A stretch of DNA of 64,000 bases from Picochlorum sp. 'celeri' (lineage: Eukaryota; Chlorophyta; Trebouxiophyceae), in assembly GCA_010909725.1 (NCBI GenBank), contig JAACMV010000027.1, positions 62,001-126,000 on the forward strand, given 5' to 3'. The notes under the pieces were generated by a model that saw nothing but the letters and a program-made list of their open reading frames with translations, ran no database searches and was not told where the DNA came from. Made by a program: the position numbers and the translations under genes. Shown here piece by piece: positions 8,107 to 17,727 of this stretch. How positions within the stretch are numbered: position 1 is the first letter of the stretch; every line of letters starts with the position of its first letter.

Positions 8107-9414
8107 TTACTCTTCGAAGCTAACACGAATGCGGCGCCAGCGAGAAGATACTTTCACAAGAAGGTTTAAAAATTCACGGCTGGAAGATACCGCCACTTGA
8201 CTTCTGGAGTCCATTTGGCCTTGGTTCATGTGAAATGTACACCGATCTAAATATACTTTATCTGAGTTTAAGAGGGGTAGAAACACGTATCTCTCTACAT
8301 ATTCGTACCATTGCTGTCCATTGACCGCAATATCAATCTCTGTCAATCGTAACAACAGTTCAGCAGGTATCCGGAACAAATACTCAGCTGGTATCCACAG
8401 CTGCTTGCATCGATCGCCGATATCATCTAAAAATACACTCAAGATGGATATTTTCAAAACTTCAAGATGAGAACCTTGACTTGGCATGCTGATTTTATCA
8501 ATGCCAGAATTCCTGATGTCGACATGCTGTATTCCTACTGGAAGCTGCAACGACCTCAAGGGATTCCAAGCCAAATCTCTAACTTCAATGTGCTTCAAAT
8601 TCTCGCAATGAGATGCATCAATTGTGTCATCGATGACAAATGCATCTCTCGTGCCGTCACATGAGGAAATAACAAGTTTTTCCAAACTCCTGCAAAGTAT
8701 CGCACTGTTTATCCATGAATTAATTGGTGCATGGCAATAGCAATGTCGAATCTCCAGCGATCTCAAATTCGGCAAGGATACAATTGGCAAATCATCGTTT
8801 GGGTTGGTTGCAATGTACGTATTCGACAAGCTCAACTTCTCCAAGTCCATTGGCAACTTTCTGTCTGTGAGCACCAGAGAGGTGGTATCCCAACCGAATA
8901 TTTTCAAGTTTTTCAATGCCACAAAATCATGAAAACTTATTTGATGCTCTATATGCTTTGTTCTGTTGATCACCAATGTGTGTATTCTCAGGTTCAGGCC
9001 ACTCTCGCAGTTCATGAGCAGTTGCAACAACCCACTAATGTCCTGGTGATCTTTCAGCACGACCGTTGTGGCGCTGTCATCCTCTTCTGCATGCTCAACC
9101 TCACATGATTTATTGGGCGTCTCACCGGATATGATGCAAATGTGTTTGGCATGGGCAATATGCCTTCCACTGCAGAACCTCAAGTACTGGTCCAGTTGGT
9201 CTTCCCGTAACGTCACCTCGTGACGACGAAACAACACATGTACTTCTTTATCGTTCGTATCATAGTCCAATGAATTTATGAGACTCAAACCGAGACGGTT
9301 AAGGAGTGTCTTTGATGTCGCCAGGCAAAACCTCACTCGATCCTTGATATCGAGCAGATGGGTGCCCACGATGCGCTCCAAAAGATCCGTGGGCAGGTTT
9401 TCCATTGGTATCAT
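8107..9414 (-). CDS. F-box protein with leucine-rich repeats
   Basis: The gene encodes 435 residues. The first 45 (PMENLPTDLLERIVGTHLLD through SKTLLNRLG) fit an F-box, which docks to Skp1 in SCF ubiquitin ligases. The rest has irregular leucine-rich repeats, for example LKNLKIFGWD, LEKLSLSNTYI, LPNLRSLEIRHCY, LEKLVISSCDG and LKHIEVRDLAWN, typical of the substrate-binding part. No close named family is recognised. It lies just outside the right end of the Fanzor element (8019) and is transcribed in the same direction. The start at 9414 is the first Met and begins the F-box; Met4 is equally possible. Confidence 0.75.
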   Translation of the reverse strand: MIPMENLPTDLLERIVGTHLLDIKDRVRFCLATSKTLLNRLGLSLINSLDYDTNDKEVHVLFRRHEVTLREDQLDQYLRFCSGRHIAHAKHICIISGETPNKSCEVEHAEEDDSATTVVLKDHQDISGLLQLLMNCESGLNLRIHTLVINRTKHIEHQISFHDFVALKNLKIFGWDTTSLVLTDRKLPMDLEKLSLSNTYIATNPNDDLPIVSLPNLRSLEIRHCYCHAPINSWINSAILCRSLEKLVISSCDGTRDAFVIDDTIDASHCENLKHIEVRDLAWNPLRSLQLPVGIQHVDIRNSGIDKISMPSQGSHLEVLKISILSVFLDDIGDRCKQLWIPAEYLFRIPAELLLRLTEIDIAVNGQQWYEYVERYVFLPLLNSDKVYLDRCTFHMNQGQMDSRSQVAVSSSREFLNLLVKVSSRWRRIRVSFEE

Positions 9415-9676
9415 GCCACCCTCATTGTCGTTTGAAGATATCCATCCTTCTCCGTGCTATGAGACACAAAGGGTATTTCATGTGAGAAATTTGTCCGTTT
9501 CAGTCCAGCATTTTGATGTGGACCGCTGTAGCGGACTCCGATCAAACAAACTTTTCATGGGTTCGTCCCAGGTCGCATGTTCCGCCGGCATTCATGAGCA
9601 ATCAAAGCGATATAGATTGGTTTACAGCCCAGACCTGTCCCTATAGAATTATACATTGCATATAGTAGAGTAAACA

Positions 9677-10311
9677 ATGGCTGACGACAAGAAGATCAAG
9701 GCTGTGAAGAAGGAGGGAGGAAAAAAGGCACAGGATTTGGCGTACGTTTCATTTCTCTCTGTCAGTATTTGTGTTGGATCGACGTTCATAGATTGAAAAA
9801 CTCGCATTCATGGTTATGCAGGGGTGTGTCTGCTTTGGGAGGAGTGTCATTCTTCAATGTTGCCGTAGACGAACCAGAAGGCGACTTGGAGTTGCTCCAG
9901 GTTCTGTTGGACGCTGCCAACGTGGAAGTGGACGAGGCCGCCGAAGAGCGCAAGGGTGGTGCTGGCGACCTCGGAAAGGCCTTTTTGTCTTCAGGAAATG
10001 ATCAGTTGGCTATTATCTTCCACGTGCCAAAGGCTCTGTCTGAGGCCAAGGGGGTGACACTCCAGGAATGGATGGACGCCCTGCTCAAGCCTGTGACAGA
10101 CAAAGGCATGAAGATCGTTGAGCAGACTGACGAGGTCGCTAAAGTCACGGTTCCAGCCAATCCAGATGCCGGGGTGTTCCCGATTAAAATGAGGGATGAG
10201 TGCACCGCATGCGGATTTACATTTTTGAGGGAAAAGGGATTGATTCCACAGGATGATTCTTCCTCTGATGACGATGTCAATTATGCAGAGGCAGCTGGAG
10301 TTGAGTGGTAG
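9677..10311 (+). CDS. Conserved-looking acidic protein of unknown function
   Basis: Exons 9677-9741 and 9822-10311 give 184 residues; the 80-bp intron is GTACGT...CAG, phase 2. The N-terminus is a lysine-rich MADDKKIKAVKKEGGKKA, followed by GVSALGGVSFFNVAVD. The middle holds FHVPKALSEAKGVTLQEW and the C-terminal part one CTAC motif, then a serine/aspartate run (DDSSSDDD). No signal peptide or membrane segment is visible. I do not recognise the family. The ordered hydrophobic pattern, the good splice sites and strong codon bias suggest a well-expressed soluble protein. Its stop is only 17 bp from the convergent DPE1 stop. Confidence 0.7.
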
Positions 10312-10328
10312 ATTACATATTTGAATTC

Positions 10329-12092
10329 CTAATCTGTAATATGAAGATCTGAAAGTCTGTCCGTCACAGTGACCCACTCACGCAGTTCTGCAGCAGCTGC
10401 AGTCAATTTCTCACTTTTCCACACCTCTTCAGAATCATCCAATCTCCACGCCCAATTACCTTCAGCTCTGCCTGGGGTGTTCATACGGGCTTCAGCTCCA
10501 AGCCTCAAAGCATCTTGCATGGTGATGATGGCGGTCTTTGAGACTGAGGCAAATGCTAGCTTGGTGAATGCAGCGACAATGTCACCTTCAGCAATGTCAA
10601 TGCCGCAATACTCGTGGATGATCTGTTTCTCTTCATCCGTAGCCTGTGTTTCCCACCATTCTACTGTAGTTGGATTATCATGCGTTCCAGTGTAAATGAA
10701 TGAATTTGGTCGTGCATTGTGTGGTAAGTGTGTGTTGCGCGGACCTCCTCCCCAGGCAAACTGCAGCACAAGCATTCCTGGAGCCCCTACAAGATCTCTG
10801 AGCTCGATAACATCTGCTGTGATGACGCCTAAATCTTCTGCCAGAATAGGGACCTCACCTAGCTCTCGTCTCAGTGCATTGAAGAGTGCCAGTCCAGGCC
10901 CCTTTTGCCACTGGCCAACCATTGCTGTGTCTCGCCAAGCTTCCACAGCCCAATACCCAGCAAAAGCACGGAAGTGATCAATTCTAGTCTCATCATACAA
11001 CTCCATGGCCCGCTTCATGCGTTGGATCCACCAAGAGTATCCTTCTGCTTCATTTGCTTTCCAATCATACAGGGGGCTTCCCCAAAGTTGTCCAGTGGAA
11101 GAAAAGGCGTCTGGTGGAACACCAGACACTAGGCTTGGGGTCCCGGTTTCACGATCCAGCTGAAACAATTTTCTATTCGCCCAAACATCAGCACTATGAC
11201 CTCCAACATAAATTGGCATATCACCTACAATTGTCACACCTCGAGCAGACGCATAATCTCTAACGCCGGACCAAAACTTGTCAAAGAGAAACTGCAGAAC
11301 CACAAAAACTTCAATTTTATCGGACCAAAGAGCACGCAAGTTGGCGAGTGTCCTTGGGTGCCTGTCCCGAACATTTGCTGGCCAGTCCCACCATGCCTCA
11401 TACTCTGCCAGGTCCGGATCCTCGCACAGCGCATGGAACAGAGCAGATTCTTCCACCCAAGGATTTTTGGCCCTGAAAGAATCGCATGCCGATCGAAGGC
11501 CTTCGAACTCTGGTTTGTCCAACAATGCCATTGCTGCCTTCACCAACAGGGGTGTCTTGATCTTTATGGCCTCATCAAAGGCAGCATTTCCATCGACTGT
11601 CTGGACCCTATCCAACTGCTGAATATCTTCCTTTTCTAGTAATCCCATATGAACAAGCCCCTCCAAGGGAATCAACAAGGTGTTGCCACAGAGCGCATCT
11701 TCTCCAGAATATGGAGACCAATACAGTGGATCAGGGGGTACTAGCGGAAGTACCTGCCACACTTGCATGCCCGCATCGACCAACCAATCTATGAATTTGA
11801 GGGCCTCGTTGCCAATCTCTCCCGTTCCATACTTGCCAGGAAGAGAAGTTGGGTGCAACACCACTCCAGCCCTTCTCTGTTTTGAGCCAGCAGGTTCGAT
11901 ATTCTCATATGTCTCGGGAAGTACCTCCCCAAGCTCATAATCTGCATAGAGCATTTTCTCCTGGCCCTTCTGCATCAGAGATCCGACCAAATGACAACGG
12001 ATACCCTTGCGCATCGATAGCCCTCTGTGACACAAGCGACCTATGGGCAGCATCATTCGCACCCCATTGGAGCAGCATGATCGTGTATTCAT
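10329..12092 (-). CDS. DPE1: 4-alpha-glucanotransferase, plastid disproportionating enzyme (GH77)
   Basis: The open frame of 587 residues contains a complete GH77 domain from about residue 70 (RRAGVVLHPTSLPGKYGTGE) to the C-terminus. The catalytic triad is visible: nucleophile Asp in RIDHFRAFAGYW, acid/base Glu in ILAEDLGVIT, and Asp in YTGTHDNPTTVEWW. The enzyme transfers maltooligosaccharide units and recycles maltotriose during starch breakdown in the plastid stroma. The N-terminal 65 residues before the domain are poorly transit-peptide-like. Acceptor-like TGATGCAG at 11978-11985 (minus strand) and a plausible transit-peptide frame at 12215-12373 suggest unresolved 5' exons, so the true start is uncertain. 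A single-domain DPE1, not the cytosolic DPE2, because no starch-binding modules precede it. Confidence 0.92.
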   Translation of the reverse strand: MNTRSCCSNGVRMMLPIGRLCHRGLSMRKGIRCHLVGSLMQKGQEKMLYADYELGEVLPETYENIEPAGSKQRRAGVVLHPTSLPGKYGTGEIGNEALKFIDWLVDAGMQVWQVLPLVPPDPLYWSPYSGEDALCGNTLLIPLEGLVHMGLLEKEDIQQLDRVQTVDGNAAFDEAIKIKTPLLVKAAMALLDKPEFEGLRSACDSFRAKNPWVEESALFHALCEDPDLAEYEAWWDWPANVRDRHPRTLANLRALWSDKIEVFVVLQFLFDKFWSGVRDYASARGVTIVGDMPIYVGGHSADVWANRKLFQLDRETGTPSLVSGVPPDAFSSTGQLWGSPLYDWKANEAEGYSWWIQRMKRAMELYDETRIDHFRAFAGYWAVEAWRDTAMVGQWQKGPGLALFNALRRELGEVPILAEDLGVITADVIELRDLVGAPGMLVLQFAWGGGPRNTHLPHNARPNSFIYTGTHDNPTTVEWWETQATDEEKQIIHEYCGIDIAEGDIVAAFTKLAFASVSKTAIITMQDALRLGAEARMNTPGRAEGNWAWRLDDSEEVWKSEKLTAAAAELREWVTVTDRLSDLHITD

Positions 12093-12479
12093 CGCTAAAA
12101 CTCACAGATTTTCTATTAGTCAATCGCAGATCTACGAAGACGGGCCAAGTGACATGCAAAGGTCCTAGAGTTCAGGGCGTAGGATGTGCTTTCTGTGAGG
12201 AAAGCAGCCAAATCCTATCCTGGACTTGCAATGCTGTATAGTTCTGTACGATCTTGTTCGTTGCTCCGCACTGATGACCCCGAAAACTGACCCATCGGAT
12301 TGGCTCCCCGAAATATTCTGTCTCTGGGTTTGCTGGCCAACGTAGCCGATGTTATGGCCCGTTCACAGATCATCGGCGATGGGGACAGGTAGCCTTTCAA
12401 TTACTCCTCTTCCCAAGCTCGCCATGTATTTTCATGCCCTTGCCTCCCGGGCTCACATCAAAAGTATAAATTGCAAACA
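12093..12479. other. Spacer between DPE1 and eL6, possible DPE1 5' exons
   Basis: The stretch lies between divergent DPE1 and eL6. On the minus strand an ATG near 12373 opens a 53-codon frame rich in Ser, Arg and Ala that could be a transit peptide for DPE1. I could not find an unambiguous set of splice sites joining it, so no exon is called. Confidence 0.4.
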
Positions 12480-13386
12480 ATGGTGAAGGAATTAGCTAGA
12501 GGTATTGAGGCCCAAGGGCGCTCCAAATCTTACCACAGACGGTGCGTGTGACTGGAGACTTTCTCAGGAAATGGAGGCGGTGATGTAGAACCAAGTGCTC
12601 GCGATAGAGAGAGGCTACAATACCCCTGGATATCATCAGATACAAATTTAATACATGTCTTCATTCCCTGTCGCTCTATTTGCGTGTCAGATGAAGCTTG
12701 ACGGCGTGTTCAAGCACATTCGCCGCCGTGACCACCTCCTTGTTTCACCTGATGTGCGTTCTCATACGATCATATGATTTCCATGCAGTGGTTTGTGGGC
12801 CATTAAGAAAAAGAATGGAGGCAAGTTCCCAACGCATCCAAAGGCTGCCAAGGCCGAGGTTGAGGCCAAGGCCCCCAAGTTCTACCCAGCCGATGATGAA
12901 TCCAAGCCATTGGCCCGCCGCTTTGCCCGTAGACAGACCAAGCTTCGTGCTTCTATTACACCAGGAACCGTGCTTATCCTCTTGGCCGGGCGCTTCAAGG
13001 GAAAGCGCGTGGTCTTCTTGGGACAGCTTCCTTCGGGTCTCCTCCTGGTGACTGGGCCATTCAAGGTGAATGGAGTGCCATTGCGCCGTGTGAACCAGGC
13101 CTACGTCATTGCTACTTCTACCAAGGTGGATGTAAGCAAGGTTGACATTTCCAAGTTCGATGATAGCTATTTCAAATCCGCGGAGAAGAAGCAAAGAACC
13201 AAGAAAGGAGAGGCAGACTTCTTCGAGGACAAACTCGAGAAGAAGCAGCTCCCAGCAGACTACATAGCAAACCAGAAGACCGTCGACGCCGCCATCCTCG
13301 GTGCTCTGAATGACGACGTGAAGGGATATTTGGGAACCCGCTTTACCCTCCGCTCTGGAGACAGACCCCACCTGATGAAATTCTAA
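12480..13386 (+). CDS. RPL6: 60S ribosomal protein eL6
   Basis: Exons 12480-12541 and 12789-13386 encode 219 residues; the intron (247 bp, GTGCGT...CAG, phase 2) is the longest found here. The spliced N-terminus [19 protein letters not shown] is the plant-type eL6 signature, and it is created only by splicing. The KOW-like core follows: [40 protein letters not shown] and [11 protein letters not shown]. The C-terminal DRPHLMKF closes the family. It is a component of the cytosolic large ribosomal subunit. Long first introns are common in ribosomal protein genes and may carry expression signals. Confidence 0.97.
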
Positions 13387-13887
13387 GTTGTCTGTCTATA
13401 GGACGAATTAATTATGTATAATTTGCTGGTGAGCAATTGTTAGATGTAATACACTACAATAATGCACGGGAACCCAATATTGGGATGGTATTACTGCTGG
13501 TGGAGCACTTGAGATGCATTGGCTCATATGAGAACAAGGTTCAAACCCGCATTTGAATGTTTGAGCGAGACACAGCTGACGTTATTAACTCGAAATCAGA
13601 TTACCACATATCTGAATTGGTGCGTTTCGCCTGCTCAAGAGTCGAACGTGTGCATTGGGTACCTCGCGTGTCCATTGCTCCAATAGCTCAAGTTTCCGAT
13701 ACAAAGTATGCAAGAGCCCCTGGCTCAACATACTAATTCATTGCATGATTGGCATATTGTCAGTGATAGTGATCTACAAGGTGCGAGCACAGTGCTCTTT
13801 TGCTTCAAGGGTTTTTCCCCTCGACACGTCGATGACGAATGTAATACGGGTTCATGAATACACTTCCTTTGATGCTCAGGTCTGGAC
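13387..13887. other. 501-bp intergenic region with no recognised gene
   Basis: This spacer contains a string resembling a Pol III B box (GGTTCAAACCC near 13538), but no tRNA cloverleaf folds around it. It must include the eL6 3' end and the promoter of the next gene; nothing else is recognisable. Confidence 0.5.
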
Positions 13888-14694
13888 ATGAAAGATTCTG
13901 GTATGGGTGAATCCAATATGAAGCGAGGGGAGGGGGACACGAACCGACAGGCCCACGTACTCGAGACCCCCGACACCCAGAAGAAGAAGGAGGCCAGGTC
14001 AGAAACCTCGGACAAGGCTGTTCTCTACTTCTACGGTGGCCTCACAGTCGTTGGTGTGCTACTCACAATGATCGCCACCAGAAGGAATCCACCACTACCA
14101 TCCTCTGAGGTCAGCAGGACAGATGATGGTACATGTGGTCCTGTGTGTTCCACATCTGGGAATCACGTGGTTCCTGGCATCGTGTATCCAACAACAGACT
14201 GGAACCACACGCAATACTTACCTCCTGGGTCTTCGTACAGTATGTACGAGAGAATGGAGAAGCTTGAGATGGAATCCCTGCGAATGCAACAAGAGTTGAA
14301 GAGCCATAGTGCAGCGATATCTGACATGGATGGTCGAATACGGGCACTCGAGACGTATGTCTTTGGGTCATCCGGGGCTGGGGTCAAAGGAAGGCTCGAT
14401 ACCTTGAAGAATCAGATCGATTCTCTCTCCAAGGATGTCTCTGAAGGGAATTTGATTGATGGAAAGCCCTCTCCAAAGTCCCTCCAAATGCTCCAAAACA
14501 GTGAAAGCCTGTCTTCTTTGCAAGAAAAAGTTGAACATCTGGAACTATGGCTCGAAACCTTGCAGCATTCCTCTCAGACAATCTCGTCTCGACTGGATTC
14601 AGAGATGGCATCCATGACGGAGGATGTGGCCACGCTCGGCGAGAGACTTCATCATGTGGAAAATCACGTCCACGTCTCCGAAGATTTATTGTAA
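13888..14694 (+). CDS. Single-pass membrane protein with coiled coils, unknown function
   Basis: The gene encodes 268 residues. A polar charged N-terminus of about 42 residues precedes one transmembrane helix (residues 44-62, AVLYFYGGLTVVGVLLTMI). The remainder is a long, Glu/Gln/Leu-rich heptad region (about 115-268) predicted to form coiled coils, for example YERMEKLEMESLRMQQELK and LQEKVEHLELWLETLQ. There is no signal peptide, so a type III or tail-in orientation cannot be decided. I recognise no family. Organisation resembles organelle tethers or golgin-like scaffolds, but that is only a structural analogy. Confidence 0.7.
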   Translation: MKDSGMGESNMKRGEGDTNRQAHVLETPDTQKKKEARSETSDKAVLYFYGGLTVVGVLLTMIATRRNPPLPSSEVSRTDDGTCGPVCSTSGNHVVPGIVYPTTDWNHTQYLPPGSSYSMYERMEKLEMESLRMQQELKSHSAAISDMDGRIRALETYVFGSSGAGVKGRLDTLKNQIDSLSKDVSEGNLIDGKPSPKSLQMLQNSESLSSLQEKVEHLELWLETLQHSSQTISSRLDSEMASMTEDVATLGERLHHVENHVHVSEDLL

Positions 14695-14792
14695 ATTATC
14701 CTTTATGAATCAATTTGTAGTGAGGTAATCATTTCAATCGACAGGATAGCTCCACTTCAGCACTCATCTCTCTCCAGATTGGGTCGTTCCGC

Positions 14793-16683
14793 ATGGTGGA
14801 CCAAGAAGAAGTGATTGGGGGCCCTGTGACTTCTGCACAGGTATGTGATTGAATAAAATAAGAGTATAAGGGTCATCGTGATCAATGCATGGCCTCTTTC
14901 TCCGAAATCGACTCTGACGAGTTTGTTGGTACGTCGCGCAGGCAGGATGTCTCTTTGTGTATCTGCTCCTTCTATTAATGTGGGCTTGCGCTGAATTTTG
15001 GAACTGGAGGTGCGTTTGCTGACGTGTTTCTTGGGAATCTGTTTGGTTGAATCTTGAGCAGGCTGAATACCTGCTGCAGGTCTTCGCGTCAGGCCAGCAA
15101 TACGCACCATCGCGAGCATGCACATGAAGAAGAGCTTGAAGTTTTAGTAAAGGAAGAAAATCCTGGAACGGAGCAGGCCAAGCCTGCGATAGCACAGCCA
15201 AGAACACCTGGAGGTGGTCAGACTGTGGCCTATGCGCAAAAGTCGCAAGGATTTATTCAGGAAACGTTTTTAAAATTGATTGCGTTGAACTCAGAGGCTC
15301 TGAAAGCGAACAGGGAAAATCTTCGGAGCGCTGTTGAGATGGGGACAATTGTATTTTGGTTTTACATTGCTGATCGAACGCCTGCCATTGCTGCTGGTCC
15401 AAAGGAATACATTCGTGATGTCTTCTTATTTATTTTCCTCGTTCTTACCATTGTAGCCAGCTCGTACTCTATCAAACAAGGAAGGGCACCAACGTTGATT
15501 AATAGGCAGCAGACTGAGGAATGGAAAGGATGGATGCAAGTCTTGTTCTTGCTGTATCACTACTATGAAGCTCGCGAGGTGTACAATGCCATCAGGATAT
15601 TCATCGCCTCATACGTGTGGATGACTGGGTTCGGAAATTTTGCATATTATTATAAGACCCGCGATTTTTCGATGGGCCGCTTCTGTCAGATGATGTGGAG
15701 GCTCAACTTGCTTGCACTGTTGTGTTGCCTCGCATTGGACAACGAGTACATGTTGTATTATATCTGTCCAATGCACACTCTGTACACTGTGATGGTTTAC
15801 GCTGCTTTAGGCCTTTGGAAATCAGGAAATGATAGATCGTATGGCATTTGGATCAAATTCATCGCGTCCTTTGCGGTGGTGATTGGGTGTTGGGAGTATG
15901 AAAAGGTCTTCTACACAGTCTGGGCACCATTCAGACTGTTGCTAGGCTATACGGATCCTCGCCGACCGAATCCCAACGCCATGCATGAATGGTACTTTAG
16001 AACCGGATTAGATCGATATATATGGATCCACGGGATGATATGCGCGTACCTCCACCCCATGTTTGAACGATGGCTCAAGGCAGTAGATGACAAATCTGCA
16101 ACAACGCGAAAGAGCATCCGCATCGCTCTTGGATCTGTTTGTGTCGGGGCAATGTACCTTTGGTACCAGCATATCTACACCCTTCCAAAGCTGGAGTACA
16201 ATAAGATTCATCCATACACATCGTGGATCCCTATCACAAGTTTCCTTATTCTGAGAAACATTACTCCAAGCCTGCGACTCCACAGCCTGGGATTGTACGG
16301 ATGGTTGGGCTGCATCACGTTGGAAACATGTACGATACCGTCTGAAGAATGTATGATATGTATGATACACGTAACAATGGACTTCGCATGATGCAGATGT
16401 TGGGCAATACCATACATGGTTGTTGAGCAAGGTTCCAAACAGTCAACCAATCTATCTTCTCTCCCTGTTGCCGGGATATCCCCTTCTGAATTTCTCGGTC
16501 GTGACAGCTTTATATATATTCTTATCTCATAGGCTGTTCAAAATGACAGCAGTGCTCAGGGATGCCGTGATTCCGCATGACGACGATGCCACCCTGTTCA
16601 AAAACCTAATGACCATGGTCTTGGCTGGTGGAGCATCGTACCTCCTTGGATTCCTGGCAACAAGCATTTCTCAAGCGGTTTGA
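14793..16683 (+). CDS. Cas1p-domain polysaccharide O-acetyltransferase (RWA/CASD1 family)
   Basis: Four exons, 14793-14840, 14942-15009, 15062-16329 and 16397-16683, give 556 residues. Exon 2 supplies an N-terminal membrane helix (CLFVYLLLLLMWACAEFW). The core carries Cas1p-family signatures: EWKGWMQVLFLLYHYYEARE, YVWMTGFGNFAYYYKTRDFS, WRLNLLALLCC, YYICPMHTLYTVMVY. Splicing exon 3 to exon 4 creates ITLETYVGQYHTWLL, matching the conserved ETY..Q.H.W motif, and then PNSQPIYLLSLLPGYPLLNF. Known members move acetyl groups into the Golgi for wall polysaccharides (plant RWA) or sialic acid (CASD1). The esterase domain that precedes this in CASD1 is absent, so the RWA-type arrangement fits. About 11-13 membrane spans are visible. 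Confidence 0.9.
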
Positions 16684-16749
16684 TTACTCAATTAAAGAAA
16701 GAAATGTACATAGTACTCCATCATTGTGATACATTGCAATAATAAAAAC

Positions 16750-17504
16750 ATGTTGAAACGCCTTCAGTCAAGTTGTCGTTCCTGGTCCTGCCAACAGGTG
16801 CGCGATTAAGTCAATACATTGCCACCTCGGGTGTATTTTTGAACTATATCGGTTACCTGTCGAAACAGATTCGGACGGATGTCGAGACAGTGGTGCAGCA
16901 AAGCTGCAGGGCGCTCTGTTGCAACGAAGGCAGCACTTTGACATGGATGAGGCATCATAATGCAAGATCTCTTCATACGACACCGAAAGTTTTATCAGAA
17001 TATCAAGATCCTGAAGCAAAGCAAGGAAATAGTAGCCCCAGTGCCGGGTTTGGGTCAATTCCAGCCCAGGCAAAATCTCTGGGATTTCTAGGAGTCTTGC
17101 CATTCTGGATGTTTTCTCCTCCAGTGGTATCGCATCTGCCCATCATTCAAGCGACATTGGGAGTATCTGCATCAGATTGTGTGACGCTTCAGCTGTCCTA
17201 TGGCGCTACCATCCTGAGTTTCCTCGGAGGAGTCCACTGGGGACTTGCCATGACAAGCCTGACGCCCTTGAAAGCAACCGGGGAGAGGTACATTTGGAGC
17301 GTAGTACCATGTCTTGCTGGATTTCCAACTCTAGTCCTTCCATCGGAACAAGCTGCCGCAGTGCAAGCTGCCCTCTTGGGAGTCGTTTATGTTGCAGACA
17401 GGTCCTGGGCCCGTCGAGGTGGGTTGCCTCCTTGGTACATGTCCCTGCGGCGGCCTCTGACGCTCTTAGCAGCATCCGGTCTCGCCATGACAGCGGTGTC
17501 TTGA
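16750..17504 (+). CDS. DUF3429/TMEM69-like mitochondrial membrane protein
   Basis: Exons 16750-16797 and 16869-17504 give 227 residues; the intron (71 bp, GTGCGC...CAG) is phase 0. The first 60 residues are rich in Arg, Ser and Gln with few acids (MLKRLQSSCRSWSCQQ; RHHNARSLHTTPK), a typical mitochondrial presequence. The rest has several hydrophobic spans and the DUF3429 hallmark GATILSFLGGVHWGLAM, preceded by LGFLGVLPF. TMEM69 is a poorly characterised mitochondrial membrane protein, so the function is unknown. It follows the RWA-like gene on the same strand after only 66 bp. A start inside exon 2 would lose the presequence. Confidence 0.8.
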
Positions 17505-17727
17505 GATGCATTTGTGGAGGGATGGTAAAAATGTAGTCTACCATACTCAGGTACAAGTGTATTCTAAATAAATCAGCAGTTCCGCGGTATTCATAAATTC
17601 CTCGCGAATAGAGTGAATGAATTGATAGATAATGTTTAAAAATGACATACTGGAGTAATACTAGATGTGTTTGTGAATCCATGTTGTAAAATGTTTCGTT
17701 TGACATGTCGACACCCCTAGACCTGCC

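Noticed and set aside
8107..9414. F-box gene as cargo of the Fanzor element
   Set aside because: It lies outside the right inverted repeat and its flanking TA.
13501..13570. Possible tRNA around a B-box-like GGTTCAAACCC
   Set aside because: No 5-bp T stem or 7-bp acceptor pairs around it, and no matching A box.
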